64,000 nucleotides of DNA from Apostichopus japonicus (lineage: Eukaryota; Echinodermata; Holothuroidea; Aspidochirotida; Stichopodidae). Below the pieces are notes generated by a model. It saw nothing but the letters and a program-made list of their open reading frames with translations. It was not told the origin of the DNA and did not search any database. Numbering within the stretch: the first letter of the stretch is position 1; the number at the start of each line of letters is the position of its first letter. Shown piece after piece: positions 41,600 to 53,972 of this stretch. Made by a program: the position numbers and the translations under genes. The stretch spans positions 24,115,398 through 24,179,397 of the forward strand of contig NC_092577.1 in the NCBI RefSeq assembly GCF_037975245.1, read 5' to 3'.

Positions 41600-42950
41600 A
41601 GTGGGGCTGACGGGTATTGTGGGCCGCGACGTAGAATCACCTACAAAAGCAAACACCCACAGGAGATGCGATCAGGTCGAACATGATGTGTGCCGGGTTG
41701 ACAATCTTCAAAAAGGTTATGGATGGAAAAAAAAAACTGTTAGGAAATACTTGGTTCTCAGGCAAAAAGTGTACATCTGGTTGGTCATTTCAAGCCCGAG
41801 AAGTGCCGTTTCCGGTGATCTGGGGGGTTTCAAAACAAGAAATTTTCTTGTACGCTGCACGCCAACCGATGGTGGCGCTCCGCTTAGATAGTAATTCGCG
41901 CCCCCCGGGTTGGAAAATCCTGGATACGCGCCTGTATATGATGGGTGTATGTCTCATTGAGGTAATTAATTCCTTCCAGCCTCCAGGGTGTTAATAAAAA
42001 TATTTGAAGAATTGTTACCAAAGGTAACCATATTTGAAAATCTGACATATTTGGGGCCAATACAGCATATCATTATATGCAACATGGAACTAGCAACTAG
42101 CAGATTTTAAGAGGAGCGGTGAACTTTATACATGGAATGTGCTTTTTGAAAGATACATATTAGGTTATTAGGTTTCTTCAATCCTGTGAGTTACTTAGAT
42201 ATAATGCAATTGTTTTTATTACAAAATGCCATGATCAGCTTTATTTCAAGTAACACAAGTGACTGACCTTTGTGTGACCTCAGTCAGCATCTTAGTATAC
42301 TTGAGCTGTCATTAGAACATTATTTCAAAGGGCCTTCAAGAGTGTATTTTAGTACTAACAGCTATCTAAGGTTTTCTATCTAGGCTATTAATGTAGCTAT
42401 TTAGTGATGGGTCATTCCATATCAAATCACCAAATTTTGGGGTATGTTGTAGTTCGACATCTTTTAAAAATTCTCAAACTTTTTGTATGATAGGACCACC
42501 ATGAAACAAGCATATTCTGAAAATTTCAGTTGCATTGCTTTACAATTGGCCGATTTATCACACTTTGAAATTCCGCAATTTGTCGCCACCATGGCATTTT
42601 GACATTTTCTTGACTTTTGAAGTCTCATTTCTCAGCAATTAAACATTCTACTACCTTTCTATTACAGATGCCTATAGAGTCTATCCCATAGAACAGGAAA
42701 ATAAAAAATTAGGCTACAAAAATATTGTCTTGTCGAGTTAGGTCAACTTAAAAGTGTCAAAATATTCGATTTTTGTACTTTTCACTAAAAAATGTGCCAT
42801 TTTTAGTGATGAATTGCTCCTAAACCATTGCTTCAGGGTACTTAATTCTTTCAGAGGTTATTATTTCTAGTATAAACATTACAAAATAATGATAACAATG
42901 CTTTCCTATAATATGTTTGCAAGTTGTGCAACTCTTAAGTTGCTATTTCA
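41600..42950. other. No gene seen
   Basis: No protein-like frame. 41880-41940 is unusually GC-rich, and 42410-42440 begins a phrase (GGGTCATTCCATATCAAATC) that looks repeat-derived, but no ends can be placed. Confidence 0.4.
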
Positions 42951-42955
42951 TGCTG

Positions 42956-44703
<1,748 letters not shown>

Positions 44704-44748
44704 ACGGACACGGCTACTACTAATCGCGCCCTACTGGCCGAGACGACC

Positions 44749-45921
44749 GTGGTTTCCAATGCTACTAGACCTACTAGTAGGAACCCCACGCAGTCTTCCA
44801 GACTCACCCCACCTAGTGAGCTTGGGCCGGGCCCGAGTCAGCCTACCTCATCTACGGTCCTTGAACCTGACTGCGTGGCCGTTGTCCGGGCTCGGTTCGG
44901 AGCGAGCGGCTTTTCTCCAGACGCTGCCGCCATGGCAGCGTCAGCCAGGCGGCCTAGCACCGTCCACACTTACGATTCCCGACTGGGAAGATTCTTCGAA
45001 TGGTGTTCCCGTTTACAGGTCCGTCCGGACACTACCTCTCCGGCACAACTAGCGGACTTTTTCATGCTCCTCTTCGAAGAGGGTAAACAACCGAACACCA
45101 TTCGAAACTACAGATCGGCTATCGCAGCAATCCACTCGGGATTCCCAGATGGGTCATTGGTAGGCACCTGCCCGCGGCTATCGGCCCTCAAGGGTATGGC
45201 CAACCGCAGGCCCATGTGTCGTAAACTCCCACCGGATTGGAGCATCAACGGCGTGCTATATCACTTAGCCCGTCCACCTTTTCAGCCAAAGGGCTCATCC
45301 CTACTCAGGGACCTCACCATCAAGACACTATTCTTGGTGGCCTCTGCCTCCGCCAGGAGGAGGAGTTGCCTGCACGCATTGTCCACAGCAGAAGGACATA
45401 TCCGTTTTGACAGCCGAGGCGTGCGTCTGGTTCCGGACCCCAGGTTCCTTGCTAAGAACCAGACGCTCACCTTCATACCGGGGGACATCTTCCTCCCGAA
45501 ACTGTCCCTGACCTCCGACACTGCGGAGGACAAACTATGGTGCCCGGTGAGGGCACTTAAATGGTACCTACATAGGACAAAGGACCTCAGATCATCACAG
45601 GCCCTATCTATTTTACCTACAAGCCCTCACTCGGCTGCCTCTAAAGAAACAATCAGCAGATGGCTGGTGCAGGCAATTCGTCTCCACGCGGAGACAGAAC
45701 AGCCGGTCAGGGCCCACGACATTCGAGGCCAGGCGGCATCGAAGGCCCTGTTCCAAGGGGTCCCGGTGGATGACATCCTCCGGGCGGCCTCGTGGAAAAC
45801 TCCCTCGACTTTCGTCGCGTCCTACCTAACGGACACGGTCGCTTCGGAGTCGACGTTTGGCCGTACGGTGTTGGGCGTTCCCGCGGGCAGGTCCCGCCCG
45901 TTGGGCCTCCCACCATCGTAG
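44749..45921 (+). CDS. DIRS tyrosine recombinase
   Basis: The conserved domain starts near 44930 (SARRPSTVHTYDSRLGRFFE, a SAM-like core-binding N-terminus with QPNTIRNYRSAIAAIH). The catalytic half has an Arg in SASARRRSCLHAL (about 45345), the HxxR box AHDIRGQAAS (about 45718) and the Tyr region WKTPSTFVASYL (about 45795-45830). It would integrate circular element DNA by strand exchange without target duplication. The frame is open to 45921. The first ~60 codons belong to the preceding DIRS coding region in a shifted frame, so the true start is uncertain. Confidence 0.85.
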   Translation: MVSNATRPTSRNPTQSSRLTPPSELGPGPSQPTSSTVLEPDCVAVVRARFGASGFSPDAAAMAASARRPSTVHTYDSRLGRFFEWCSRLQVRPDTTSPAQLADFFMLLFEEGKQPNTIRNYRSAIAAIHSGFPDGSLVGTCPRLSALKGMANRRPMCRKLPPDWSINGVLYHLARPPFQPKGSSLLRDLTIKTLFLVASASARRRSCLHALSTAEGHIRFDSRGVRLVPDPRFLAKNQTLTFIPGDIFLPKLSLTSDTAEDKLWCPVRALKWYLHRTKDLRSSQALSILPTSPHSAASKETISRWLVQAIRLHAETEQPVRAHDIRGQAASKALFQGVPVDDILRAASWKTPSTFVASYLTDTVASESTFGRTVLGVPAGRSRPLGLPPS

Positions 45922-45932
45922 CAGTGCCACTC

Positions 45933-46673
45933 TGTGCGTAAGTGTTGTAGGAGACAGGTAAGAGAGGAGTGAAGTAAATGCACCAAAACTCACTGGTTTG
46001 GGTATTTACGAACGACGATACTTACCTGTCTCACCCACCTCCCTCCGCCACGTGCGGAACTCAGGAGCCCGACACAACGCCAACAGTAAAACAATAAAAC
46101 TTGTCATTCAATATAGATCATATTTCTTCCATAAGCTATCTATAGTATGTGCTGCATCACAGCCGGATGGACCCGGATATACCGGACACCTCCAACCGGA
46201 CATATTCTACCGGACATATCCATGCGGACATATCCAGCCGGACATATCGAGCCGGACATATCGAGCCGGACATACTCATCCGGACATATCCACTGAGGAC
46301 ATATCCATTCAGTCCGGACGCCGAACGAAACACGACACCTACGCTCTCAGCCTAAACCTCACCAGGTGAGTGCCTTGTGCATCGTATTATTGCTTTGGTT
46401 CACACTATCATTCATCCTGTGTTTTTTCGCATCCCTCTCTGGTGGGTTCTCCCACCCGACTCGGGCCTCCCCGCTGCGGTTTCACGGCCACAGCGGAATG
46501 GGGCAAATCCGGAAGGGAGAGAGGGTGCGCGGTGACCTATGGGAGAGGTCACCGGGGGCGCAGTGCTAAAATTATACCAGTGGCGTCTAGGTACACTAGG
46601 AAATGTGCGTAAGTGTTGTAGGAGACAGGTAAGTATCGTCGTTCGTAAATACCCAAACCAGTGAGTTTTGGTG
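45933..46673 (+). repeat. DIRS right-end direct and inverted repeats
   Basis: A 30-bp sequence starting TGTGCGTAAGTGTTGTAGG occurs at 45933-45962 and again at 46604-46633. A 51-bp sequence at 45981-46031 is the reverse complement of 46623-46673. This split organisation, with an internal copy and a terminal copy, matches the internal complementary region used to complete DIRS ends during replication. The end at 46673 is the likely right terminus. Confidence 0.85.
46172..46320 (+). repeat. Minisatellite of CCGGACATATC units in DIRS 3' region
   Basis: About ten imperfect copies of a 14-16 bp unit (consensus CCGGACATATCGAG) lie between the recombinase gene and the right terminus. Not coding. Confidence 0.85.
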
Positions 46674-47374
46674 TATCTTAAATATTGCACTGAATGGCCC
46701 AATACCCTAACCATGAAATGTTTATGACAAGGGGGTTCTTCTCTTATTCGTAATTGCTGACATGTTGTATTATTTTTTGGGTTGCAAAATATCGCTTTCT
46801 TTTAGCCTAGTACACAAAATCCTTGCTGTTTTCTTGATTGACTGTCCCAATCATGATGCCATGCGGCTCTTGGTCTCAATCATGTCGCTTAATGGTGTTA
46901 ATTACTTTAATTAAGGTTTCCATCAATGCAGCCAAGAATAGAAAAGAAACAGAGAGTGACAAGGAATCAGGGAATGGAGATGAAACAATGGATGAAAGGG
47001 ATCATGCAGATAATATTAAACCATTTGAGGTGAGTAACAAATGTTTTTCTACTGGAAATAGCAATCTTCAAAATACTGCTAATGATAACATTGTAGTAAA
47101 AGCTTCGTAGAGACAATTCATGCAAGGATCTGTAAATAGAAGTGTTAAGACTATCTTACAAGTGTACATACTTCTGCCTGTGTTTGTCTAGCAAACTTTA
47201 TTTGAATGAAGACATTGTTGAGCATAGATTCCAGTGTGTTGAAGTTTATTCATTAGCCTCCTATGTTGTCAAGTATACACCTTCAAGATGGTCCTTGGTT
47301 GTAGACTGTGGACTTAAATATGACTGATTCATTCAGGATATCTGTGGTAGTTAGAAAACAAAAACCTTTAATGA

Positions 47375-48138
47375 TGGTCTAGTGTTTGAGAGTGGATTCT
47401 AACCTCGCTGTTACATTGACTTTGTCAAATCATATCCACCTGAACGTACAATGTTTACCTAATGACCCTTACTATAGTCCTGTGTTTGAGGGTGGATTCT
47501 AACCTGTCTGTTACAGTTATACTTTTATATGGCTACTGAATGTATAGTGTAAACCTAATGACCCTTACTATGGTCCTGTGTTTGATGGTGGATTCTAACT
47601 TGTCTGTTACAGTTACTTTTATATGACCACCTGAATGTACAATGTTTACCTAATGACCCTTACTATGGTCCTGTGTTTGAGGGTGGATTCTAACCTGTCT
47701 GTTACAGTTATACGTTTATATGGCTACTGAATGTATAGTGTAAACCTAATGACCCTTACTATGGTCTTGTGTTTGATGGTGGATTCTAACTTGTCTGTTA
47801 CAGTTACTTTTATATGACCACCTGAATGTACAGTGTTTACCTAATGACCCTTACTATGGTCCTGTGTTTGATGGTGGATTCTAACTTGTCTGTTACAGTT
47901 ACTTTTATATGACCACCTGAATGTACAGTGTTTACCTAATGACCCTTACTATGGTCCTGTGTTTGAGGGTGGATTCTAACCTGTCTGTTACAGTTACTTT
48001 TATATGACCACCTGAATGAACAGTGTATACCTAATGACCCTTACTATGGTCCTGTATTGGGTGGGTGGATTTTGACCTGTCTGTTACAGTTACTTTTTCA
48101 TGGCTACTGAATGTACAGTGTATACCTAATGACCCTTA
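47375..48138 (+). repeat. Intronic minisatellite, about 95-bp unit
   Basis: Seven to eight units starting AATGACCCTTACTATGGTCC recur at about 47461, 47557, 47652, 47748, 47842, 47938, 48032 and 48128 (spacing 94-97). One more unit lies beyond the MITE at 49012-49110. Units are about 90 percent alike by eye. Confidence 0.9.
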
Positions 48139-48139
48139 C

Positions 48140-49013
48140 TTGGGGCGATTACATCTGAATGTAATCGATTACGATTACGATTATTTGAGAATGTATGATT
48201 ACGATTACAGCCTAAAGTTGAAGTAATCGATTACGTTTACGATTACATTGTAGTGTAATCGTGATTACAATCATGATTACATTGTGGTTACTTGCACAAT
48301 CCTCTGCATATCTGTTTAATATAACTCTCTGCCGGGAAATAGGGCAATGAAATAGGGCAAAGGAAGGGCATTTACAGTATGTACAAACAAAATTGTGGAA
48401 GTACTGTATATCTACAATTCCTACCAGGCATTACACATTTATGCCTTAACACGTTTAAGATGTGTAACCCATAAGTCCAGTAAAGAATACAATTTAAACA
48501 GACAAAGAGTAAACAGACATATACTAAAGTAAAACAAATGAAGATTTTCATGCAACACTATATTTTGTAAACTAATAATTTCTGCATAGCAGCAAAACTA
48601 AAAACTCTTTTACATTATAACCCAAAATAAAACTAAACAGCTTTGAAATGGGGCATTCCACAGTACATGGGACATGGAAGGCCAAAGTAAAAGTAAATTA
48701 TTTACATCAAAAAGTGCTCAACTCTGGTAAAGCAAATTCTGATCCACCAAATTCTAGAAGCAGGAACACTTCTTTGGTCACACTAAAAGCCAATAGTAAG
48801 AATTAGTTTTAATCATTTGTACTAATTTTGCCCTTCTCATTCAAATTTCTCTGTAATCATAAATGTAATACGATTACGATTACTTTGCCCTTGTAATCGA
48901 TTGAGATTACGATTACTTTGTTATTTTCACAAAAGTAATCGATTACGATTACTTCAAAAAATGTAATCGATTGTAATCGATTACGATTACTGATTACGAT
49001 TACCCCAAGCCTG
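48140..49013. mobile_element. hAT-like MITE made of GTAATCGATTAC repeats
   Basis: The left end starts TTGGGGCGATTAC and the right end finishes GATTACCCCAAGCCTG, so the ends are inverted. ACCCTTAC is found on both sides (48132-48139 and 49014-49021), an 8-bp duplication as hAT elements make. Subterminal regions at both ends are dense in GTAATCGATTAC. The centre is AT-rich with no ORF. It interrupts one unit of the 95-bp minisatellite. Confidence 0.7.
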
Positions 49014-49232
49014 ACCCTTACCATGGTCCTGTGTTTAAGGGTGGATTCTAACCTGTCTGTTACAGTTACGTTTTAAAATCATGGCCACCTGAGTGTAAAG
49101 TGTTTACCTAATTAGCATATATACAGGTCTCTTGGAAGAAGTTCTGTTAAAATAACTGTTGGATGTTCTTTCTCTCAAGTCAGTGTTTTGTTAGAAATTG
49201 ATTTAATGCAATTGATATTTGTTCTTTATTAG

Positions 49233-49724
49233 AACCAACAGCGATGGGCTCATCAGTTAGAGCAGCTCCTAAACAAAGACTCTGGAGTTTGTGTCAAGTC
49301 AATTGGGCGACTTTCTTTCAGCAGGCAGTACAAAATTGCTGATGGTAGCAATGGCGCACAAATTTTCATTGGACTGGTAGATGAGCAATGGCCTGTAGCA
49401 ATCAAAAGACTGAACCAGGGCACCCACTCTATGGAACAAAATGTCTATGGAACAAAATGTGAATAAAGTGCTTAATGAGGGCATACAAGGATCAAAGCAT
49501 TTGCTAAGAAACACACTTTCGGAAGAAGATGATGACTTTCTCTATTAGCTTCACCCCTCTGTGAATATAACTTAAAGGAAATAATTGACAATAAGGGGAA
49601 CCCATTAAGACCTCAGCTCACAGCAAACAAAAGAGCATCTCTAACTTATCAACTTATGCTCGGCATTGCAGAATTGCATCAACTGAACATTCTCCACCGG
49701 GACTTGAAACCAAGTAATGTGTCT
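49233..49724 (+). pseudogene. Kinase exon 2: N-lobe and catalytic loop
   Basis: The exon follows TTCTTTATTAG. It covers RWAHQLEQLL, SIGRLSFSRQY, the glycine loop, the VAIK lysine, and after two frame changes CEYNLKEIIDN, LTYQLMLGIAELH and ILHRDLKPSN. The first frame change is caused by the duplicated TCTATGGAACAAAATG at 49428-49443 and 49444-49459. Confidence 0.75.
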
Positions 49725-50898
49725 TAGGTTAACAGTCACAGTGCTTGTTTGAGAGTCATTTCAGAATGTTGTATTGAGTATTAGAGATTTTCATTCCATG
49801 GTGCTGGTCATTAAGTTGTTTGTATCATCAAATTCAACACAACTTTTGCACAGCATTACAAAAACCAACAGCAGAACAGCCATGCATGATTGTAATTTTG
49901 GTCACAGGTCAATGAGAATTGCCCTGAATTTTAAGCATGCTAAAACTGTTACTCCCAGTTTGCCTTCAAGTTATCACTCTCAGTATTGATTTATATTTTA
50001 CAGTCAAATCTTTTGAATGATGTTTTTCATTCCACTGAAATTGTTGCTTAATACACATAGTGCGAGAAAATTTGAAATTTTCATTTCAACATTAACAATG
50101 ATAACTTTTGTTTACATTACAATTTGCTATGTGAGTGTCATTCAGGGCTGCCCAACAGCCAACTAGTAAATTGAATATCAAAACAATCTGCTTGCTTGTA
50201 AACAGAGATAAAGATAAAGGTGTGATTACAGGATCCACACAGGCAAAGAAATAGGCAATTCATATTCATTCAGTTTGTTTACATCAAATGCATAATGGGA
50301 ATTATATAAAGGAATACCTCCCAGTGGTTCTTTCTTATTCGCCGAAATAAGCAATATATATTATTTAAAGTCTCAATGAGAAAAAGTACCACCGAGCAAA
50401 TGAGGTAGCATTAAATTTGTAAATGTCCATTTTACTATATCATTTTACCAAGTTAAAGCCACAAACATTGTAGTGGTTTTAAAATCATGAAGAAGAAACT
50501 TAATTTAATAGCTTTACAGCTTCAATTAAAACAGAAAATCACATATAAAGGTATAATTTGATTTTATTAGTAATGTAAAAGTAACAATAGTCACCTTTCT
50601 GTGCAGAAATCAAATTGTCTTTTATGGATTTATTGCCTATACTAATTGCACGTTAATTGCTTTTGTTTGTTCATAGATCACAATGAAAAGATACTTCTGG
50701 GAGATTTTGGTATTTCTAGACAAATTACCCATGGCACTACCCTTCTTACAAAAGCAATGGGAACTCTCTGCTGGACAAGTCCTGAAAACACCAGCAACAA
50801 TCGTTGCCGATACAAGAAGTCATCTGATATCCAGGTGAGACATAACAACTATTTGCTTTGATTAACAGGATTGCTGCTGTATTTGAGCCACTGTCAAG

Positions 50899-52730
50899 TG
50901 TCACAAGTAAAGGAGTAATCCCCCACCTGGACACGTCTCAATCTGCTTAGCGTTCGACACCCGAGACGAATGACATAAATAAATGACAGACCACCAAGAA
51001 TTTTGCGAAATGATACATATAATTTATTTACAACACGACCAATGACTTTTTGGTCTCGACAAAAGAAACATATAAATACCCAACACAAAAATACACACGT
51101 CGGTTAGCATTCGCTAACCCGACCAACCCTTCCAAACAGCTCTACTAAGGATTTGCCCTATCGCTTAATTTTTCCCTATCGCTTAGATTTCTTCTCTATC
51201 GCTTAGATTTCTTCTCTATCGCTTAGATTTCTTCTCTATCGCTTAGATTTCTTCTCTATCGCTTAGATTTCTTCTCTATCGCTTAGATTTCTTCTCTATC
51301 GCTTAGATTTCTTCTCTATCGCTTAGATTTCTTCTCTATCGCTTAGATTTCTTCTCTATCGCTTAGATTTCTTCTCTATCGCTTAGATTTCTTCTCTATC
51401 GCTTAGATTTCTTCCGGCTGGTACCCTGCAGGAAGCTCCAGACGGTATGGCGAGCCCCTCACACCAGCGTAGCCATCGGGCCCCAACACTGCAACCCTAT
51501 GTGACAAAAACACAACAAAACTACTCACAGGCATGCGCCAAATGGCAAACACATGGCTATACTTATATCTATACCAACGAATATTGTCAAACTATGACGT
51601 CAAAAGCCCCTATCTGACGTAAAGTCAGCAAGCAACACACAACCAATATGGTGTCACTAATTACCAAATAATACCAAGAACCTCCAGGTCAACCCTTACC
51701 ATGAAACACATAATAGCTACTCGATACTACATATCACAATAACAAAATGGCGGCAGCCCGATGTTTGGAAACAGAGCATGGTTAGAACGCCCTCAAATTG
51801 GCGATAACTACCCGTTCCACTACATATGATAATTTCCACAATCAATCAACCCAACCAAAGGCACTAAGGCGAACTTATAATTCGCACACACTTATACGAC
51901 CTAAAAATACCTTAAATGCTTTAAACGCATTTGACCCCAAACAATTACAAATTCGTATGCCTAAGCATGGATAAACATTTTAACAAACTGACTGAATTGC
52001 GAGCCATAGATCGAGGACTCCTTCAAATACAATACATTAATTTCTTCACAAACCCTATTGTGCGATCAACAATACAGACACCACTTAAATGCGTAATACG
52101 GACAAAAAATCAACTTACGGGATCGTCCTATTAGTAAATCCCGGATTAACTTGGTCAAACGGCCAGGGACGTAACACACAGTAAAACGGCCCTTTGCGGT
52201 GTACATATACAAAGAAATGTGTCCAAAATGATTTCGTCGAATAAGACAAGAACGGATACACACAGTAATCCTCAGGATACGCTGATATGGCTTAGGCTAA
52301 AACGCAACGCCACAAAATATCAACGTTCCCAGTTTTTAGGCTCATACAAAGAAGCCTAGGCTCATACAAAGAAGCCTGGATAACGGCTAACACACAGAAG
52401 CCGAGGAATAAGACGGCGAAGACCGGACGGTGGTGAGACTCACACAGAATGCCTCATCCAACCACACCCCAATCCTTATATAGCGACCTTAAGTTGACCC
52501 CTGCCCTTACCCGCCAAAGCACAATCTACGAATTCCGATGGACCCGTTTCCCATTATGCACTTGCTCGGATCTACATACATTACCCGAGAAGAACCCGTC
52601 TCCCCATAGTTCACCTCCTGGAATTTGCATACATTACTTGAAAGAAGAAATGAACAATTTGCAAAGGCCTAGGCTGCCCTGTGTAAATTTCCACCCACAA
52701 GGAATGCTAAAATACAATGCAGGCGTGACA
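50899..52730 (-). repeat. 3' LTR of Gmr1-like element, 1,832 bp, complete
   Basis: On the minus strand it starts TGTCACGCC (52730) and ends TTGTGACA (50899), the usual TG...CA ends. It contains 13 units of a 20-bp minisatellite (CGCTTAGATTTCTTCTCTAT) at about 51160-51415. No promoter elements were assigned. Confidence 0.88.
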
Positions 52731-52784
52731 CCACCCCCTCCTAAAACATGATAGTTTACTATCATGTACTAACTTTTAAGAATA

Positions 52785-53972
52785 CTATTCTGGGCACCGA
52801 CTTAGAAAATCAGCACCATGATTTTCCGAGCCTTTGACAGCCTTGATCACAAAGCTGTAGGGCTGCAAAGACAAAGCCCATCGTAGGACTCTGTTGTTCT
52901 TAATCTTAGTACACGTCATGTACGTAAGAGGCTGGTGATCAGTTTCCAACAAAAACTCTACCCCATACAAATACACGTGAAACTTTTCCACGGCCCACAC
53001 AAGAGCCAAACACTCTTTTTCAATTGTAGAATACTTTACTTCCCTTGGCTGTAACTTTCTACTAGCATAACAAATAGGAAATCTTTCCCCACTTTCTTCT
53101 TGCATTAAAATAGCACCTATGCCTATATCTGATGCATCTGTGCACAAAATGAAACACTTACTTAAGTCTGGTAACTTGAGAATAGGGGCAGATGCTAACC
53201 TGCTTTTCAAAGTTTTGAAGGCGATTTCTTGCGCTTCACCCCACTCTACCTTATTTGACTTAGACCCCTTAGTTAAATCTGTGAGAGGGGCAGAAATGGC
53301 AGCAAAATTTGAAATAAAACGACGGTAATATCCGACCAGTCCCATGAAAGAACGAACATCTTTCTTTGTTCGCGGGGTGGACGTATTCATGACCTTTTCA
53401 ACTTTATCCGGTTGGGGTTTGAGAACTCCCTCTCCAACCAAATGACCCAAAAAATCCAACGAAGCATACCCAAAGAAACATTTCGTGGGACGCACCGTCA
53501 GTCCTGCTCGTCTGATACGATCAAGCACCCCTTCAACTGCACTTAGGTGATCTCCCCAATTTTCTGTATAGATCAGAACGTCGTCAATGTAATTGACTAC
53601 GTTGGGTATCCCCTCAAGCAACCTGCGCATCATGCGTGTAAACACCGCAGAAGCGTTGATGATGCCGAATGGCATCACCTTAAATTGATAGAGGCCGTCA
53701 TGGGTAACAAACGCCGTTTTAGGTCTGTCGGTTTTAGCCACTGGGATTTGCCAGAATCCCTTTGTCAAATCTAGCTTAGAAAAGAACCTCCCCTTGCTTA
53801 TTTTGACCATTAGTTCCTCCTGATTGGGAATTGGTTCTGGATCATACATGGTGACTTTATTTAATTTACGAAAGTCTACACAAAACCTGTTCGTCCCGTC
53901 CCTCTTTCTAACCAAAACTATGGGAGAAGCGTAAGGCGAGCTTGACCGCTCCACAATACCCATTTTCAGCAT
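52785..53972 (-). CDS. Reverse transcriptase and RNase H of Gmr1-like element
   Basis: The 395-codon frame begins MLKMGIVERSSSPYASPIVL. RT motifs: RFCVDFRKLNKVT, FSKLDLTKGFWQIPV, MPFGIINASAVF, and the catalytic VVNYIDDVLIY near 53590. LTKGSKSNKVEWGE ends the connection. RNase H has ILCTDASDIGIGAIL, STIEKECLALVWAVEKF, and ETDHQPLTYM. It ends at the stop at 52785, about 45 bp before the purine tract. It is displaced by one frameshift from the polyprotein upstream; otherwise no defect is visible. Confidence 0.92.
   Translation of the reverse strand: MLKMGIVERSSSPYASPIVLVRKRDGTNRFCVDFRKLNKVTMYDPEPIPNQEELMVKISKGRFFSKLDLTKGFWQIPVAKTDRPKTAFVTHDGLYQFKVMPFGIINASAVFTRMMRRLLEGIPNVVNYIDDVLIYTENWGDHLSAVEGVLDRIRRAGLTVRPTKCFFGYASLDFLGHLVGEGVLKPQPDKVEKVMNTSTPRTKKDVRSFMGLVGYYRRFISNFAAISAPLTDLTKGSKSNKVEWGEAQEIAFKTLKSRLASAPILKLPDLSKCFILCTDASDIGIGAILMQEESGERFPICYASRKLQPREVKYSTIEKECLALVWAVEKFHVYLYGVEFLLETDHQPLTYMTCTKIKNNRVLRWALSLQPYSFVIKAVKGSENHGADFLSRCPE

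Noticed and set aside
47000-47110. Short ORF starting in the intron near 46838 as a separate gene
   Set aside because: Only 46932-47029 looks coding, and it splices in phase into the kinase exon at 49233.
51154-51415. Regular 20-bp repeats resembling a CRISPR array
   Set aside because: Units are contiguous with no spacers and lie inside an LTR of a eukaryotic retrotransposon; the other LTR has the same array.
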